Source: Hemicordylus capensis (taxonomy: Eukaryota; Chordata; Lepidosauria; Squamata; Cordylidae). From it: a stretch of DNA of 64,000 bases. The stretch spans positions 2,604,001 to 2,668,000 of the forward strand of contig NC_069671.1 of assembly GCF_027244095.1 (NCBI RefSeq), read 5' to 3'. Under the pieces are notes generated by a model that searched no databases, was not told where the DNA came from, and saw nothing but the letters and a program-made list of their open reading frames with translations. This document shows positions 32,335 to 43,300 of the stretch, in pieces (position 1 is the stretch's first letter; each line of letters starts with the position of its first letter). Made by a program: the position numbers and the translations under genes.

Positions 32335-33300
32335 TGTATTTTGAAGAGTTTGTTTGTGGATTTGTTTGTGCAAAATAAAGCCACTCTTCCCAAGTACCTA
32401 TAGAGACCAAACTTTGCATCAACCATCCTGCCACTGAAATTAGCTAAATGCACTGCTTTTAACACCAGAATATGCCAGGAGAAAGGTTTCAGCAATTACA
32501 GTACTTTTGTATTTCTTCTTGCAAAAGCCTGGATATAATCATCATATTTTAACTATTATTGTTCTCAGATTTTTAACGCGCAATATATCAGATCAAGAAT
32601 TCAAAAAACATCATGCCCAAGAGAAACAGAAGACCTTTCTCAGATTCAAATTTACTATGATTCACATATACCATACCTTTTATTGATTTATTGTTAAATA
32701 TTTATACTGCCTTCCATTAAAACAATCTCAAGGTGGTTTGCAAAACATTTAAAACAAGATAAAACCATAAAAACTACACAATAAGTATTAAAACAGAATA
32801 TAAAAAATACAAATCTAATTAAAAGTTTAAAAACATGTAAAGTAGAGGTAAAGGTGTGCCGTTGAGTCAGTGTCAAGCCCTGTGGTTGTCTTTGGTAGAA
32901 TGCAGGAGGGGTTGACCATTGCTTTCTCCTGCGCAGTATGAGATGATGCCTTTCAGCATCTTCATAGATCGATGCTGCCCGATATAGGAATTTCCCATAG
33001 TCTGGGGAACATACCAGCGGGGATTCGAACCAGCAACCTCTTGCTCCCTAGGCAAGTTACTTCCCCACTGCGCCATTAGGTGGCATGTACATATGTATAT
33101 ATGATCATTATTCAATTAAACGAATCAAGCTTGAGATTGAACTTCTGCAAATTTCAAACTGTTTTAACTTCCCTTTTGGAGGCAGATTAATACAACATTC
33201 TAACCTGCATTTCATCTCTTGAACTTTCCTATAAGCGTAATTGACAGAAAATGACTTTCCCTGGTCAATGGCCAGCCTGACCTGTTAGTAGACAATAAAG
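32335..33300. repeat. Family X copy 2, interrupted twice
   Basis: Family X blocks occur in order at 32335-32685 and 33100-33290. Between them sit an L2-like tail (32690-32835) and a reversed Sauria SINE (32842-33086). Order and spacing match copy 1 at 21008. Confidence 0.65.
32842..33086 (-). repeat. Sauria SINE
   Basis: Reversed copy with an AGGTAAAGG end, TGTGCCGTTGAGTCAGTG (BovB-like), GAGATGATGCCTTTCAGC and head GGCAAGTTACTTCCCCACTG. Confidence 0.82.
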
Positions 33301-33306
33301 TTTCTG

Positions 33307-33545
33307 TTGACATAGGTAAAGTGTGCCGTCAAGTCAATTTCGACTCCTGGCACCCTCAGAGCCCTGTGTTTTTCTGTTGGTAGCATACAGGAAGGGTTGA
33401 CCATTGCCTCCTCCCGCGCAGTATGAGATGATGCCTTTCAGCATCTTCCTATATCACTGCTGCCCAATATAGTACCAGGGGGATTCCTCCAGCCAGCAAC
33501 CTTCTGCTTGTTAGTCAAGCATTTCCCCACTGCACCGTACATTCC
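33307..33545 (-). repeat. Sauria SINE
   Basis: Reversed copy, AGGTAAAGTGTGCCGTCAAG through CTTCCTATATCACTGCTGCC to CATTTCCCCACTGCACCGT. Confidence 0.8.
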
Positions 33546-33952
33546 TTAAATTTCACACTTTTTAAAATGCGGCAAGTGAGTTCAAGGGATGGCCTGACCC
33601 TGCCATCACTTGTCGCTCTCCATTGAGTGGCAATCAAAGGCAGAACTTGGCTCAGTGCCCTGATTGCTGAGCCCTCTGGCTGCAACTGAGCATTGCCCTG
33701 TTTCAAATGGCATCAGGCGGAGAGGAATGGGTTGCATAACCACCCAGTTAAAACCTCAGTTCAGAGCCAGAATTATACATAATGGCTTCACCCTCTGCTC
33801 AAAGAACACGACCTCAGACAGCAGTCTTCAAAACAATACATGAGGCCCTTCGTTGACCTGGCAGAGTCATTTTGTGTACAAAAACAGTTATTTACAGCTT
33901 TCCCCCAGCATATTCTGGTATAAAAAGAACTGAAGCTACTTTTGCAGGATTA
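33546..33952. other. Intergenic, mostly unique
   Basis: A reversed piece of family X at the right end (TTTGTGTACAAAAACAG to TATTCTGGTATAAAAAG). Otherwise no recognised feature. Confidence 0.4.
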
Positions 33953-34330
33953 GGAACATAGGAAGCTGCCATCTGCTGAGTCAGACCCTTGGTCCACCAT
34001 GCTCAGTATTGTCTACACAGACTGGCAGCGGCTTCTCCAAGGTTGCAGGCAGGAGTCTCTCTCTCAGCCCTATCTTGGAGATGCTGCCAGGGAGGGAACT
34101 TGGAACCTAGATGCTCTTCCTAGAGTGGCTCCATCCCCCGAGGGGAATGAATATTTATTTATTTATTTGTTTATAATATATCTATACCTCCCAAAACTTG
34201 CATCCCTGGGCGGTTCAGAAATATCTAAACCACCCACACATGTAATCTGCTATCCAAATGCAAACCAGGGCAGACCTGCTTAGCAGTGGGGACAATTCAT
34301 GCTTGCTTCCACAAGACCAGCTCTCCTCTC
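33953..34330 (-). repeat. 5S-tRNA SINE interrupted by a LINE-tail-like insert
   Basis: SINE parts at 33953-34143 and about 34236-34330 in reverse. Between them lie a (TTTA)n run and TATACCTCCCAAAACTTGCA, a reversed LINE 3' UTR-like piece. Confidence 0.7.
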
Positions 34331-34795
34331 CTTTTGTTTATGCAAAATTTGGAGTGATGATTTTGCACAAACAAATCCATAAACTCTTCAAAATATATAA
34401 TAGAGTCCAATTTTTTTTTTAATCCATGTCAGAAATTTTTTTTTTATTGGTGTGCTTGCAAAAAGGGAAATAAAAGAACAGTTTGAAATCTGTGGGATTT
34501 CTACTCTGTTTAATTTTGTAATTATCGTATATGGCAAATGTAAATCATAGCAAATTTGAATTGGAGTAAGATCTGCCTCTTTTTGGGCATGATGTTTTTG
34601 AATTGCTGATCTGACGAAGTATTAAAAATCTGTTGAGGACAAAAACAATTCAAATCTGCTGATCATATTCGGAATTTATTCTTTAAAAAAAAATACAAAG
34701 AAAAATATTTAAACCATTTCCACCCCCAGCACATTCCAGCATGAAAAGTAGCACATTCCGCTCATTTCAGAGGCAATTTTTCTGCTTATGGGCAG
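34331..34795. repeat. Family X copy 3, reversed
   Basis: Reads back from AACAAATCCATAAACTCTTC and includes CATAGCAAATTTGAATT, TATTAAAAATCTGTTGAGGAC and the TTCCAGCATGAAAAGTAG block in inverse order. Confidence 0.6.
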
Positions 34796-35580
34796 CAGAA
34801 AATATGATCATGTTTCACCTTTGCTGACATCACTGCATTGGCTGCCAGTTCACTTCTGGGTCCAATTCAAGGTGCTGGTTATCACCTAGAAAAGCCTTCA
34901 GGGTTTGGCACCTGTGCACCTTCAGGACCGCCTCTCCCGTCCAACTGAGGCTGTCTCAGGTGGGCCTTCTCAGAGTTCCGGGCCCAGGGGAAGTTCATAG
35001 GAACATAGGAACATAGGAAACTGCCATATACTGAGTCAGACCATTGGTCTATCTAGCTCAGGATTGTCTTCACAGACTGGCAGCGGCTTCTCCAAGGTTG
35101 TAGGCAGCAGGAATCATGCTCAGCCCTGTCTTGGAGATGCTGCAAGGGAGGGAACTTGGAACTTAGATGCTCTTCCCAGAGCGGCTTCATCCCCGAGGGG
35201 AATATCTTGCAGTGCTCACACATCAAGTCTCCCATTCAGATGCAACCAGGGGAGACCCTGCTTAGCTATGGGGACAAGTCGTGCTTGCTTCCACAAGACT
35301 AGCTCTCCTCCCCATGGGAGGACCTTTTCTGTGGCAGCCCCCTCCTTATGGAACCCCTTGCCTCCTGAGATTCATAATGCCACCTCCCTTCAGTACTTTA
35401 AGAAGCTTTTGAAAACTTATTTATTTTGCCAGGCTTTTAGTTTTGAATGTGTGTTTGTGTGTGTGTCTGTTTTTCCCTCTCCCCCCCCCCGCTCTTGTTT
35501 TTGTGGTTGTTTTAATTTATGCAAACTGCCTCAAGTCTATGGAAGTCAGGCGGTCAATAAATTTGCTAAATAAACACACC
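34796..35580 (+). repeat. L2-like LINE ORF2 end, split by a SINE
   Basis: First part (34796-34997) reads LHWLPVHFWVQFKVLVIT-type sequence; second part (35313-35580) reads RTFSVAAPSLWNPLPPEIHN and KLLKTYLFCQAF, then a 3' UTR ending in AAATAAA. These are typical L2/CR1-group C-terminal blocks. A reversed 5S-tRNA SINE (34998-35312) interrupts the ORF. Confidence 0.78.
34998..35312 (-). repeat. 5S-tRNA SINE with repeated octamer tail
   Basis: Reversed copy whose 3' end shows two to three repeats of CATAGGAA (TTCCTATG in sense). It is inserted in an L2-like LINE. Confidence 0.85.
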
Positions 35581-35599
35581 AACAAATAAATACTCACTT

Positions 35600-36094
35600 G
35601 CCTTTTCTCCTTGGTACCAGCCACTTTGGGAGAGCTGGTTTTGCAGTATCGAGCATGAATTATCCCCTTTGCTACCTGGGTAGCGTCTCCTCCTCCCACA
35701 CAATCACTTCTAAGGTTTTCCTCCTCCCTTGCTTCCATGCCACTGAAAATTCGGAGAACACACAGCTCCCAAACCTGGCGAGGACACAGTTTCCGCTTGT
35801 GTGAATGACCTCATTATGAGCTTATATTCCGTGTCAGAGCTGTGCATGGTTTTTTAAAATCTTTTTATAGATACATCCATATTGGTATTTTTGTATCCCA
35901 AATATTTTATATTTATTACATTCTTTACATGTTGTATTTGTCGTGACTATCTTTTTTCACGGTTTATTGGATCTGTGTTGTGTTTGGTCTCTATTACAGA
36001 TCCTATACGCCCTGCTGTTTGTGCTACTTGCAAAATGGCAGGACACAACAAGCATAATTACCTACTTTGCATAGTACTTGCATTAATTCATTAA
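35600..36094. other. Intergenic, little recognised
   Basis: A short 5S-SINE head piece at 35626-35690 (GGGAGAGCTGGTTTTGCAGT). The rest, AT-rich, shows no gene. Confidence 0.4.
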
Positions 36095-36421
36095 GGCTTT
36101 GCATAGGACCAACAAACAGAGGTGCTTTTTCACACAACACATCATCAACTTGTGGAATTCTCTGCCACAAGATGGGGTGACAGCCAACAACCTGAACGGC
36201 TTGAAGAGGGGTTTGGATAACTCCGTGGAGGAGAGGTCTATCAAGGGCTACTAGTTGGAGGGCTGTGGGCCACCTCCAGCCTCCAAGGCAGGATGCTTCT
36301 GAGTATCAGTTGCAGGGGAGTAGCAGCAGGAGAGAGGGCCTGCCCTCAGGTCCCGCCTGTAGCCTTCCAGTGGCATCTGATGGGCTGCCTGATCCAGCAG
36401 GGCTGTTCTTATGTTCTTATA
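36095..36421 (+). repeat. CR1-like LINE 3' end with octamer tail
   Basis: Sense copy: TGTGGAATTCTCTGCCACAA, GAAGAGGGGTTTGGATAACT, GGCCACCTCCAGCCTCC and GATCCAGCAGGGCTGTTC, ending in two TTCTTATG octamers. A good reference for the tail shared with the SINE. Confidence 0.8.
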
Positions 36422-36679
36422 TGAATGTAGCACCCAACTTGGATCCTGGCCAAGGAGGCAAGCTTTAATTAGTTGCTTTGGGAGATCAATCCAGATATGC
36501 ACTCACTGATTAATCAATAAGAGGCTTATTTGAACCTGGGAGGGCGGAGAATCAATGGCCCATTTGCTTGTGCTATTTGAAATGCGTCAGCATTCAAAAC
36601 ATCCCCGTTTGAGTTACTTTCAGCTGTTAATAACAGCTTCTCTATTTGTACTACTGTTGCAGCTATGGAGCTGATTTTG

Positions 36680-36990
36680 ACTGATTGATAAAGTGCCGTC
36701 AAGTCATTGTCGATGGGCCATTTAATTCACCTTCCTGTAGGTTAAATTCACCACCTGCCTAGTGAGCAGGATGCTGTTGGTTCAAATCCCTGCTGGTGTG
36801 TTTCCCAGAATATGGGAAACACCTATATCAGCAGCAGCGATATCGGAAGATGCTGAAAGGCATCACCTCATACTGTGCAGGAGATGGCCATGGCAACCCC
36901 CTCTGTATTCTACCAAAGAAAACAACAGGGCTATGTGGTCGCCAGGAGTCAACACCGACTTGATGGCACAAGCTTTCCTTTTACCAGGGG
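36680..36990 (+). repeat. BovB tail stub followed by Sauria SINE
   Basis: A (GATT)-like stub with AAAGTGCCGTCAAGTCATT (36683-36712) precedes a forward Sauria SINE: GCTGGTTCAAATCCCTGCTG-like box B, CCAGAATATGGGAAACACC, and end CAACACCGACTTGATGGCAC. Confidence 0.75.
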
Positions 36991-37221
36991 GCTCCGTTCT
37001 TGGAAAGAAACGTGTCAACAAATCAATCCAGAATAACTTGCTTTGAAAGTCTGATTGGAAGCCCCGCCCTCGTGATAGCAGAATGTGGATTGGTGTAGTG
37101 TTGGGGGAAAGCACTCTATACATGCTTAAGGACCCTCTCTTTTGCCATACAAATCTCCATACAGATCACCTTACAGATCACCATACAGATCACCTTCTCC
37201 CCATATCAGCCTACAGCTGAA

Positions 37222-37815
37222 ATATGGGACTATTTTATTTATCTATCATACGTCTATACTGCCTGATATGTGTATCTCTAGGTGCATCTCTAGGCACACC
37301 ATTTAAAACACAACAAATATAAAACAGAGTAAAAACCATTAAAACAATTTCACAGAATGAAAAGTAGACAATTTCATGGGGAGTAAAACAATTCAACAGC
37401 TTAAAATTAATTTCAGTTAAAAGCCTGAGAGAACCGGTGTGTCTTGAGGGTCTTCCTAAAAGCAATCAGAGATGCAGATGCTCTTATTTTGACAGGGAGC
37501 ATATTATTCCAAAGCTCCGAGGCAGCCACAGAGAAGGCCCTGTCCCAAATCACCACCAAACGTGCTGGTGGCAATCGTAACCAGGCCTCTCCAGATGATC
37601 TTAACAGACGACAGAGTTCCTGACAGAGAAGGCACTCTCTTAAGTACCTGGACCCAAGCCACTGACGCTTTATCGGTGACAACCAGCACTTTGTATTTTG
37701 CTCGGAAACATATTAGCAGCCAGTACAGTTCTTTTAATATCGGTGTTATATGATCCCTTCGGATTGTTTTAGAAACCAGTCTGGCTGCAGGATTCTGCAA
37801 TCTCAACCAATCTTA
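37222..37815 (-). repeat. L2-like LINE, ORF2 C-terminus and 3' UTR
   Basis: The minus strand reads RLQNPAARLVSKTIRRDHIT, then LYWLLICFRAKYKVL and WDRAFSVAASELWNNMLPVK to LKTHRFSQAFN, in one broken frame set. Its 3' UTR ends in the TATACTGCCTGATATG motif on the plus strand that recurs elsewhere. It is the longest LINE coding remnant in the window. Confidence 0.82.
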
Positions 37816-37839
37816 AATTGTTGTTGTTAAGGGATTACT

Positions 37840-38050
37840 GAGATAACGACCGGATTCATGCAACCGTTCAAATCCAGGCCTAATGTGGGTTACCGACATT
37901 AGCGGTTGTGACTGTGTGAACCGACGCCAAGGTGGCTTACAACCTGAGATGAATCTGAGATTCCCACCTGGGCTTGGGTTCATGCAATCAAGCTCATGTC
38001 GCTAACCCACAATTGAATCCAGTTCCGAATGATTGTGGGAAGCAGGCCGA
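37840..38050. mobile_element. Unclassified repeat shared with 44950-45070
   Basis: Contains CCAAGGTGGCTTACAACCTG and AGATGAATCTGAGATTCCCA, closely matched at 44978-45045. Possibly a non-autonomous DNA element; ends not defined. Confidence 0.5.
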
Positions 38051-38745
38051 CCTATGCAAAGCAGTTTGAACACTCAAAAATTCTATTATATATTGTGTAG
38101 CTGCAGTTCAGAAGCCTGGCACTGAAAATGGGTTCTGGGGCTCAGATTCTGTTCTTCAGATTCCCATGAGGCATCGGGGCGGCCCTTCCCTGAGGCGAAG
38201 CGAGACAGCAAGGACGCAAAATGCCCTCTGCCTGTCCTCTGCCCCTGTTTTTAAGCGGGGGTGGAGGGGGAGGAGGATGCACAGAAAGGAATGATATTCT
38301 GCACGTTGGCTCCGACTTTGAAGGCTTGAACTGGGGACATTTGCACTCGGGTCCAATCGGAGTCTAAGAAATGGTGTGTGTCTTTCTCTTCCAAATGTAC
38401 ACAGATATTCTTTTCCCTTTCATTGTCAATCAAAGTTGTTTATATATGGTGGAGCGCAGGAGCAAAGGACTTATAACCCGGAGGGCAATGCTCAGGAAGT
38501 CCAAGGCCAGCGGGCAGGGCAGAGTGTGTATGTGTGTGTGACTTTGCCAGGCTTTGCAGGGTTTTATCTTTGCTGACCATCAAATGCTGCAGAGGCGTCC
38601 TGGACTGTGTGAGCTGAGAGCGGGGAGGAGGGGAGGGGAAATCGATGGCAGCCCTCCTTCAGGGTTACCAACTCTCCAAGCAACCTCTGCCTTTAACACC
38701 ACTTTGGCTACTGAGCTCAATGCTGCGGCAAGTAACAGCCTGCAG
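38051..38745. other. Intergenic, unique-looking
   Basis: Nearly 700 bases without recognised repeats or exon-like frames. Confidence 0.4.
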
Positions 38746-38857
38746 TCAGAGGTGCACCTAGGAGCCTGGACCTAAAGGCCTTTGTAGCACCTCCCACCCA
38801 CCCCCCCGCTGCAAATTAAGCATCATCCCTCAGGTGTAACCCTGGACTGAGACACTA

Positions 38858-39120
38858 GAGAGTTGAGAGGGTGAGTTGAGAGTTGAGCTGAAAGTTGAGT
38901 TGAGAGTTGAATTGAGTTGAGCATTGAGTTGAGCGTTGAGTTGAGCGTTGAGGTGCGTGTTGAGCTGCGTGTTGAGATGAGTTGAGCGTTGAGTTGAGTT
39001 GAGAGTTGAGTTGAGCATTGAGTTGAGCATTGAGTTGAGTTGAGAGTTGAGTTGAGTGGAGTTGAGCGTTGAGTTGAGTTGAGTTGAGTGTTGAGTTGAG
39101 TTGAGAGTTGACCCTAGAGA
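38858..39120. repeat. TTGAG pentamer satellite
   Basis: About 250 bases made of GTTGAG units in variants GTTGAGAGTTGAG, GTTGAGCGTTGAG and GTTGAGCATTGAG. It sits inside repeats of a longer unit, GTAACCCTGG...GAGACCCTAGAGAGTTG, seen at 38836 and 39153. Confidence 0.85.
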
Positions 39121-39234
39121 GTTGGCCTGAGACCCTGGAGAGTCCAGGGGTAACCCTGGCCGGAGACCCTAGAGAGTTGCTGCCACTCAGAGTTGACACT
39201 TCTAGCCTCGATGGATCAATGATCTGACTCCAGA

Positions 39235-39545
39235 TAAAATCTTGTATATCTTTTGAAGTGTTTGTGGGTGTGTTTGTGTGGCAGAAAGCCACACATTTGT
39301 TTTTATTTATGCAGTTATCATGTTTATATACCGCCTGATGTATACATCTCTAGGCGGTGTACACAATGCAAATTGCAATATAAAAACAAAAACTGAACAT
39401 AACACTTTCACGGAATAAAGACACAATGCAGAATTATTCATAGAATAAAAACAACAGATATCAAATTTTGCATGAACAAACTTGCCACTTAAATAAGTGG
39501 AATGCACTACTTTTTACACCGGAATATGCTTGGGAAAGGGTTTGT
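39235..39545. repeat. Family X pieces around an L2-like tail
   Basis: Family X at 39240-39300 and 39440-39540 (TGCACTACTTTTTACACCGG). Between them is a reversed L2-like tail (ATATACCGCCTGATGTATAC). Confidence 0.55.
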
Positions 39546-39550
39546 TTTTT

Positions 39551-39557
<7 letters not shown>

Positions 39558-39642
<85 letters not shown>
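39558..39642. repeat. (TA)n followed by (CA)n
   Basis: About 50 bases of TA then about 28 of CA. It separates the intergenic repeats from the SEC14L2 promoter region. Confidence 0.9.
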
Positions 39643-39644
39643 TC

Positions 39645-39712
39645 CCGGGGCTGGGGAGGATGATGGGAGTTGTAGTCAACAACATTTGGAGGGCCAGGTT
39701 TGTGGAGCCCCA
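39645..39712. mobile_element. Half of a hAT-like MITE
   Basis: GATGATGGGAGTTGTAGTCA then AACATTTGGAGGGCCAGG. Only one arm remains. Confidence 0.55.
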
Positions 39713-39769
39713 CAATGGGGGCTTTTAAGCGGACCTGGCTTAGTAGGCCCTCAGGATGTCACGCTCCGG

Positions 39770-40330
39770 CTCTGGCCCCTGGTCCCAGTCAACTCCCGGC
39801 CCCCTCCTCCTCCTCCTCCCCGCTTGCCACGCGTGCGCTTCCACTGCGCCTTGCCTTGCGCGCCCCGTCGGTGGGGCTCGCAGCGCCATCGCCCCTTTAA
39901 GAGCCCCAAGGCGTGGCTTGCCAGACGGGCCGGGCGGGGGCGGGGGCGGGGGCAGGGGGGGCTGGCTCTGAGAAAGTCCCTGGAGCTCCGTTGTTGCCCG
40001 CCCGCGCGGCGCCTGCCAGGTAGAAAAAGCCGGTGGAGCGGCCGCTGCGCGCACGGGCCGGAGAAGGAGCGACCGGCAGGCAGGATGAGTGGCCACGTCG
40101 GGGATCTGAGCGCCAAGCAGGAGGCGGCGCTGGCCAAGGTGAGCAGCTTCTGGGGATCCCGCAGCCCCCCCCCCCTGCCCCCCATATCGCCCTCCAAAGC
40201 CCTCTGCAGTCCGATCCCGCGTGCACATTTACTCAGAAGCAAGCCAAGGGGCGGCGGGCGTACGTCTGAGAGTCTTGCGCTAGCGGGCACAGGGAGCGCG
40301 AGTGGGTTGCCAACTGATGGAGCGCCGCCT
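39770..40330. promoter_or_regulatory. SEC14L2: CpG-rich block at SEC14L2 exon 1
   Basis: GC-rich, CpG-dense sequence around the SEC14L2 start codon, with GGGCGGGG-type GC boxes near 39930-39955 and no clear TATA box. It probably holds the promoter and 5' UTR. Confidence 0.6.
40085..40138 (+). CDS. SEC14L2: SEC14L2 coding exon 1
   Basis: An 18-codon first exon, [18 protein letters not shown], with A at -3 and donor GTGAGC. The human start is MSGRVGDLSPRQKEALAK, so both start codon and donor are well supported. Confidence 0.95.
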
Positions 40331-43300
40331 GTGCCTTTCCCCTGCGGCCGGAGCTGCTGCAATTGGCAAGGGGATGACTGGTCTACAAAGAGAGGGTTTC
40401 AGTTCTAGAGTGAACGCAGCAGCTTGCGGGGGTGGTGGGGTTGGTTGCCAACTTATGCAGATGGCCTCTGTGCCTTTCCCAGAAGCTCTGCAGCAATTGG
40501 CAAGAGAAGTGATTGATCGACAAAGAAATAATTTCTCTAGAGTGAACACAGCGGTGCAAGTGGGGGTTGCCTATTTTATTTTATTTTGCTTTATTTTTGT
40601 TTATTTATTCGATTTATATACCGCCCTTCCCAAATGGCTCAGGGCGGTTTACGACAGAAGACAAACGATTAAGCACCAGTTAACCATTAAAATCAAAACT
40701 ATAAAAACAGAATAAAACCAATTAAACATTCAAACGGTTAAAAAAAACAAAAAACCAACAACCCGGGAAAACCAGGGCAACCATTTAAAACTGTTTACAA
40801 CAGTTTAAAAACCCTGGAAGGTTTTGTGCAGTGGTCCCTGAACCTGTGCTTTCCCCAGTAGCCAGATCTGCGGCAACTGGGAAGGCGAATTGTCTTTAAT
40901 TTTTTTGTTTTATTTTACTGACCAAAAATAAAGTTCTTTTTATTCCATTTATTTCTATAGTTTGCTACAGAGAAACTTATTTACACTGTATCTCAAGTAG
41001 TGAAAACACGCATCTCAAGGGGGGAGTTGCCAGCTTACCGTGTGGCCCCTGCTGCTGTGTGTTCCCCAGGGACCTAATCGGCAGCTGCGGGCAAGGGAGA
41101 TAATTTGTCTAGAGAGAGAAAGATCTGTCTGTGGTGAATACATGCACTATAGCAGAAGCATAGCTGAAATGGAAGAGCCCACTTCAAGGCAGAGAGAGAG
41201 AGAGGGAGAAAAATCTTCTCCCTTGCCCGTTGCTGTTGCAGATTAGGCTGCTGGGAGAGGCAGAGCCTCAGAGGCCACCTCATAAGTTGGCAACCCTCCA
41301 AGACTCTCTGGCCTCTTTTTCTTTCTTTCTTGTTTTGCTTGAAAATGGCTTGGGGTCTCAACCAACCACTGAATACACTTTTTAAATCCTAGAAAACGAA
41401 AAGCATAATTAAAAAGAGGAGGATTGCAGCCTGAAGGATAATAAGCGTGCAAAAGATCAGAAAACTGTGTGAGAAATGCTCTGGATCATTCTCACATGGG
41501 CCTCCTTCACAACAGCCCTGCAAGGCAGGCGCGAGAACACCGTCTGCAACGTGCAGGAGGGAGGCCCAGTTGAGAGATCAGGTTGTGGGAGTTCATGAAT
41601 GAGAGCTGAACTGAGGGTGGTACAGGAGCTCAGGGGTAGAGCCGCTGTTTTGCAGGAAGTCCCCAGTTCAGTCTTTGACAGCATCTTCAAGTAGAACTAG
41701 GAAGAACTCCTGCCTGAAGCCCGGGAGAATTGCTGCCAGTCAGTGTAGACAATTCTGAGCAAGATGGAACAAGGGCCTGACTCAGTAGACAGCAGCTTTC
41801 TCTTTAGGGACAGGGCTAGAGTATCTGCTTTATATACAGAAGATCCTCGGGTCACTCCCTGGCAGCATCCCCAGTTAGGGCTGAGAAAGACTCCTGCCTG
41901 AAAACTTGGAAAAGCTGCTGCCAGTCAGAGTAGGAAATGCTGAGCTCGATGGACCAAGGGTCTGACTCGGTGGGTGGCAGCTTCCCACATGCCTATTCTG
42001 GATGTCAGCTTCCCATGTTCCTATGCTGACTTTCTGTTATCAGCTTCCATCTTGGCAGAGGAGAAAGAGAATCACCGCGGGGCAATTTACTCGAGAGATG
42101 AGAACGTTTCGTCAGCAAAGGTCTGACTAATCCAGATTTCTATTTCGCCATGCTTCCTGGAAACTCAAAGCAGGTCAGGAAGGCAACAGCCATGCTCTCT
42201 GTTTGCTCTCAAGCACCTGCAACTTGGAGGTATACTGCCTCTGAATATGGAGGTTTCATTTAGCTCTCCAGGCTAAATAGACCTATCCTCAATGAATGTA
42301 TTTAACCTTTTTTTAATTTTAAAGCCACTTCACCTACTGCCCCTCGCTACACCTTGTAGCAGTGAGTTCCATAGGCAATATTTACTGTTTGACTTGCACT
42401 GTGTGTGACTACTTGGAAAGACAGTCATCTCTACATATTTATTCATTAAAAAAGAATTATATCTCTTCTTTCAGTCTCGAAAGGGGTCCCTAAACAATGA
42501 AATGTACCATATCATCGGAATGTGACTCGGTGCTCACACAGCACATAATTAATCTACGGAACTGTCTGCCACAAGACGGCCACCAGCTTAGATGGCTTTA
42601 TATGAGGATTTCATGGAGAACAAGTCCATCAGTAGTTTAGATGACTGTATGCTACCTCCAGCTTCAGGGACACAATGGCAGGAGAGGGGGCATGCCTCTA
42701 TCTCCTGCTCAGGGGCTTCCTCGACACATCTGGTGGGCTACTGTGGGAAACAGGGTGATAGACTAGATGGGCCTACATGATGATGGAGCAAGGCTCCTCT
42801 TACGTTGTGGCTGGAACGTTCAATTTTAAGAAGTTTGATTCCCCTAAAATGGTGTTCCAATAATCAGGCAGCAGTTCCTAATATTACATAGGAAGCTGCC
42901 ATCTAGCTCAGTATTGTCTTCACAGACTGGCAACGGCTTCTCCAAGGTTGCAGGCAGGAATCTCTCTCAGCCCTACCTTGGAGATGCTGCCAGGGAGGGA
43001 ACTTGGAACCTAGATGCTCTTCCCAGAGCAGCTCCATCCCCGGAGGGGAATATCTTACAGGGCTCACTCACCAAGTCTCCCATTCATATGCAAACCAGGG
43101 CAGACCCTGCTTAGCAAAAGAAACAATTCATGCTTGTTACCACAAGATCTTCAGTGCAAATCCCCGTGAAATGAGTTTGCACGGAGTGCTGTTTCCTGGG
43201 GGTCTGAATGACCACAAGCATAAGCACATAAGAAGCGACTTACTGGATCAGGCCCAAAGCCTATTTGTCCAGCACCCTGCTTCCCACAGTGGCCTACCAG

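Noticed and set aside
34068-35573. Frames of 70-170 codons beginning [14 protein letters not shown]
   Set aside because: The same peptide start recurs at many places in both orientations. It is translated 5S-tRNA SINE, not a gene family.
39497-40408. Plus-strand frame of ~303 codons across the SEC14L2 start region
   Set aside because: It begins in a (TA)n/(CA)n run and a MITE half, and uses a different frame from the conserved MSGHVGDLS start.
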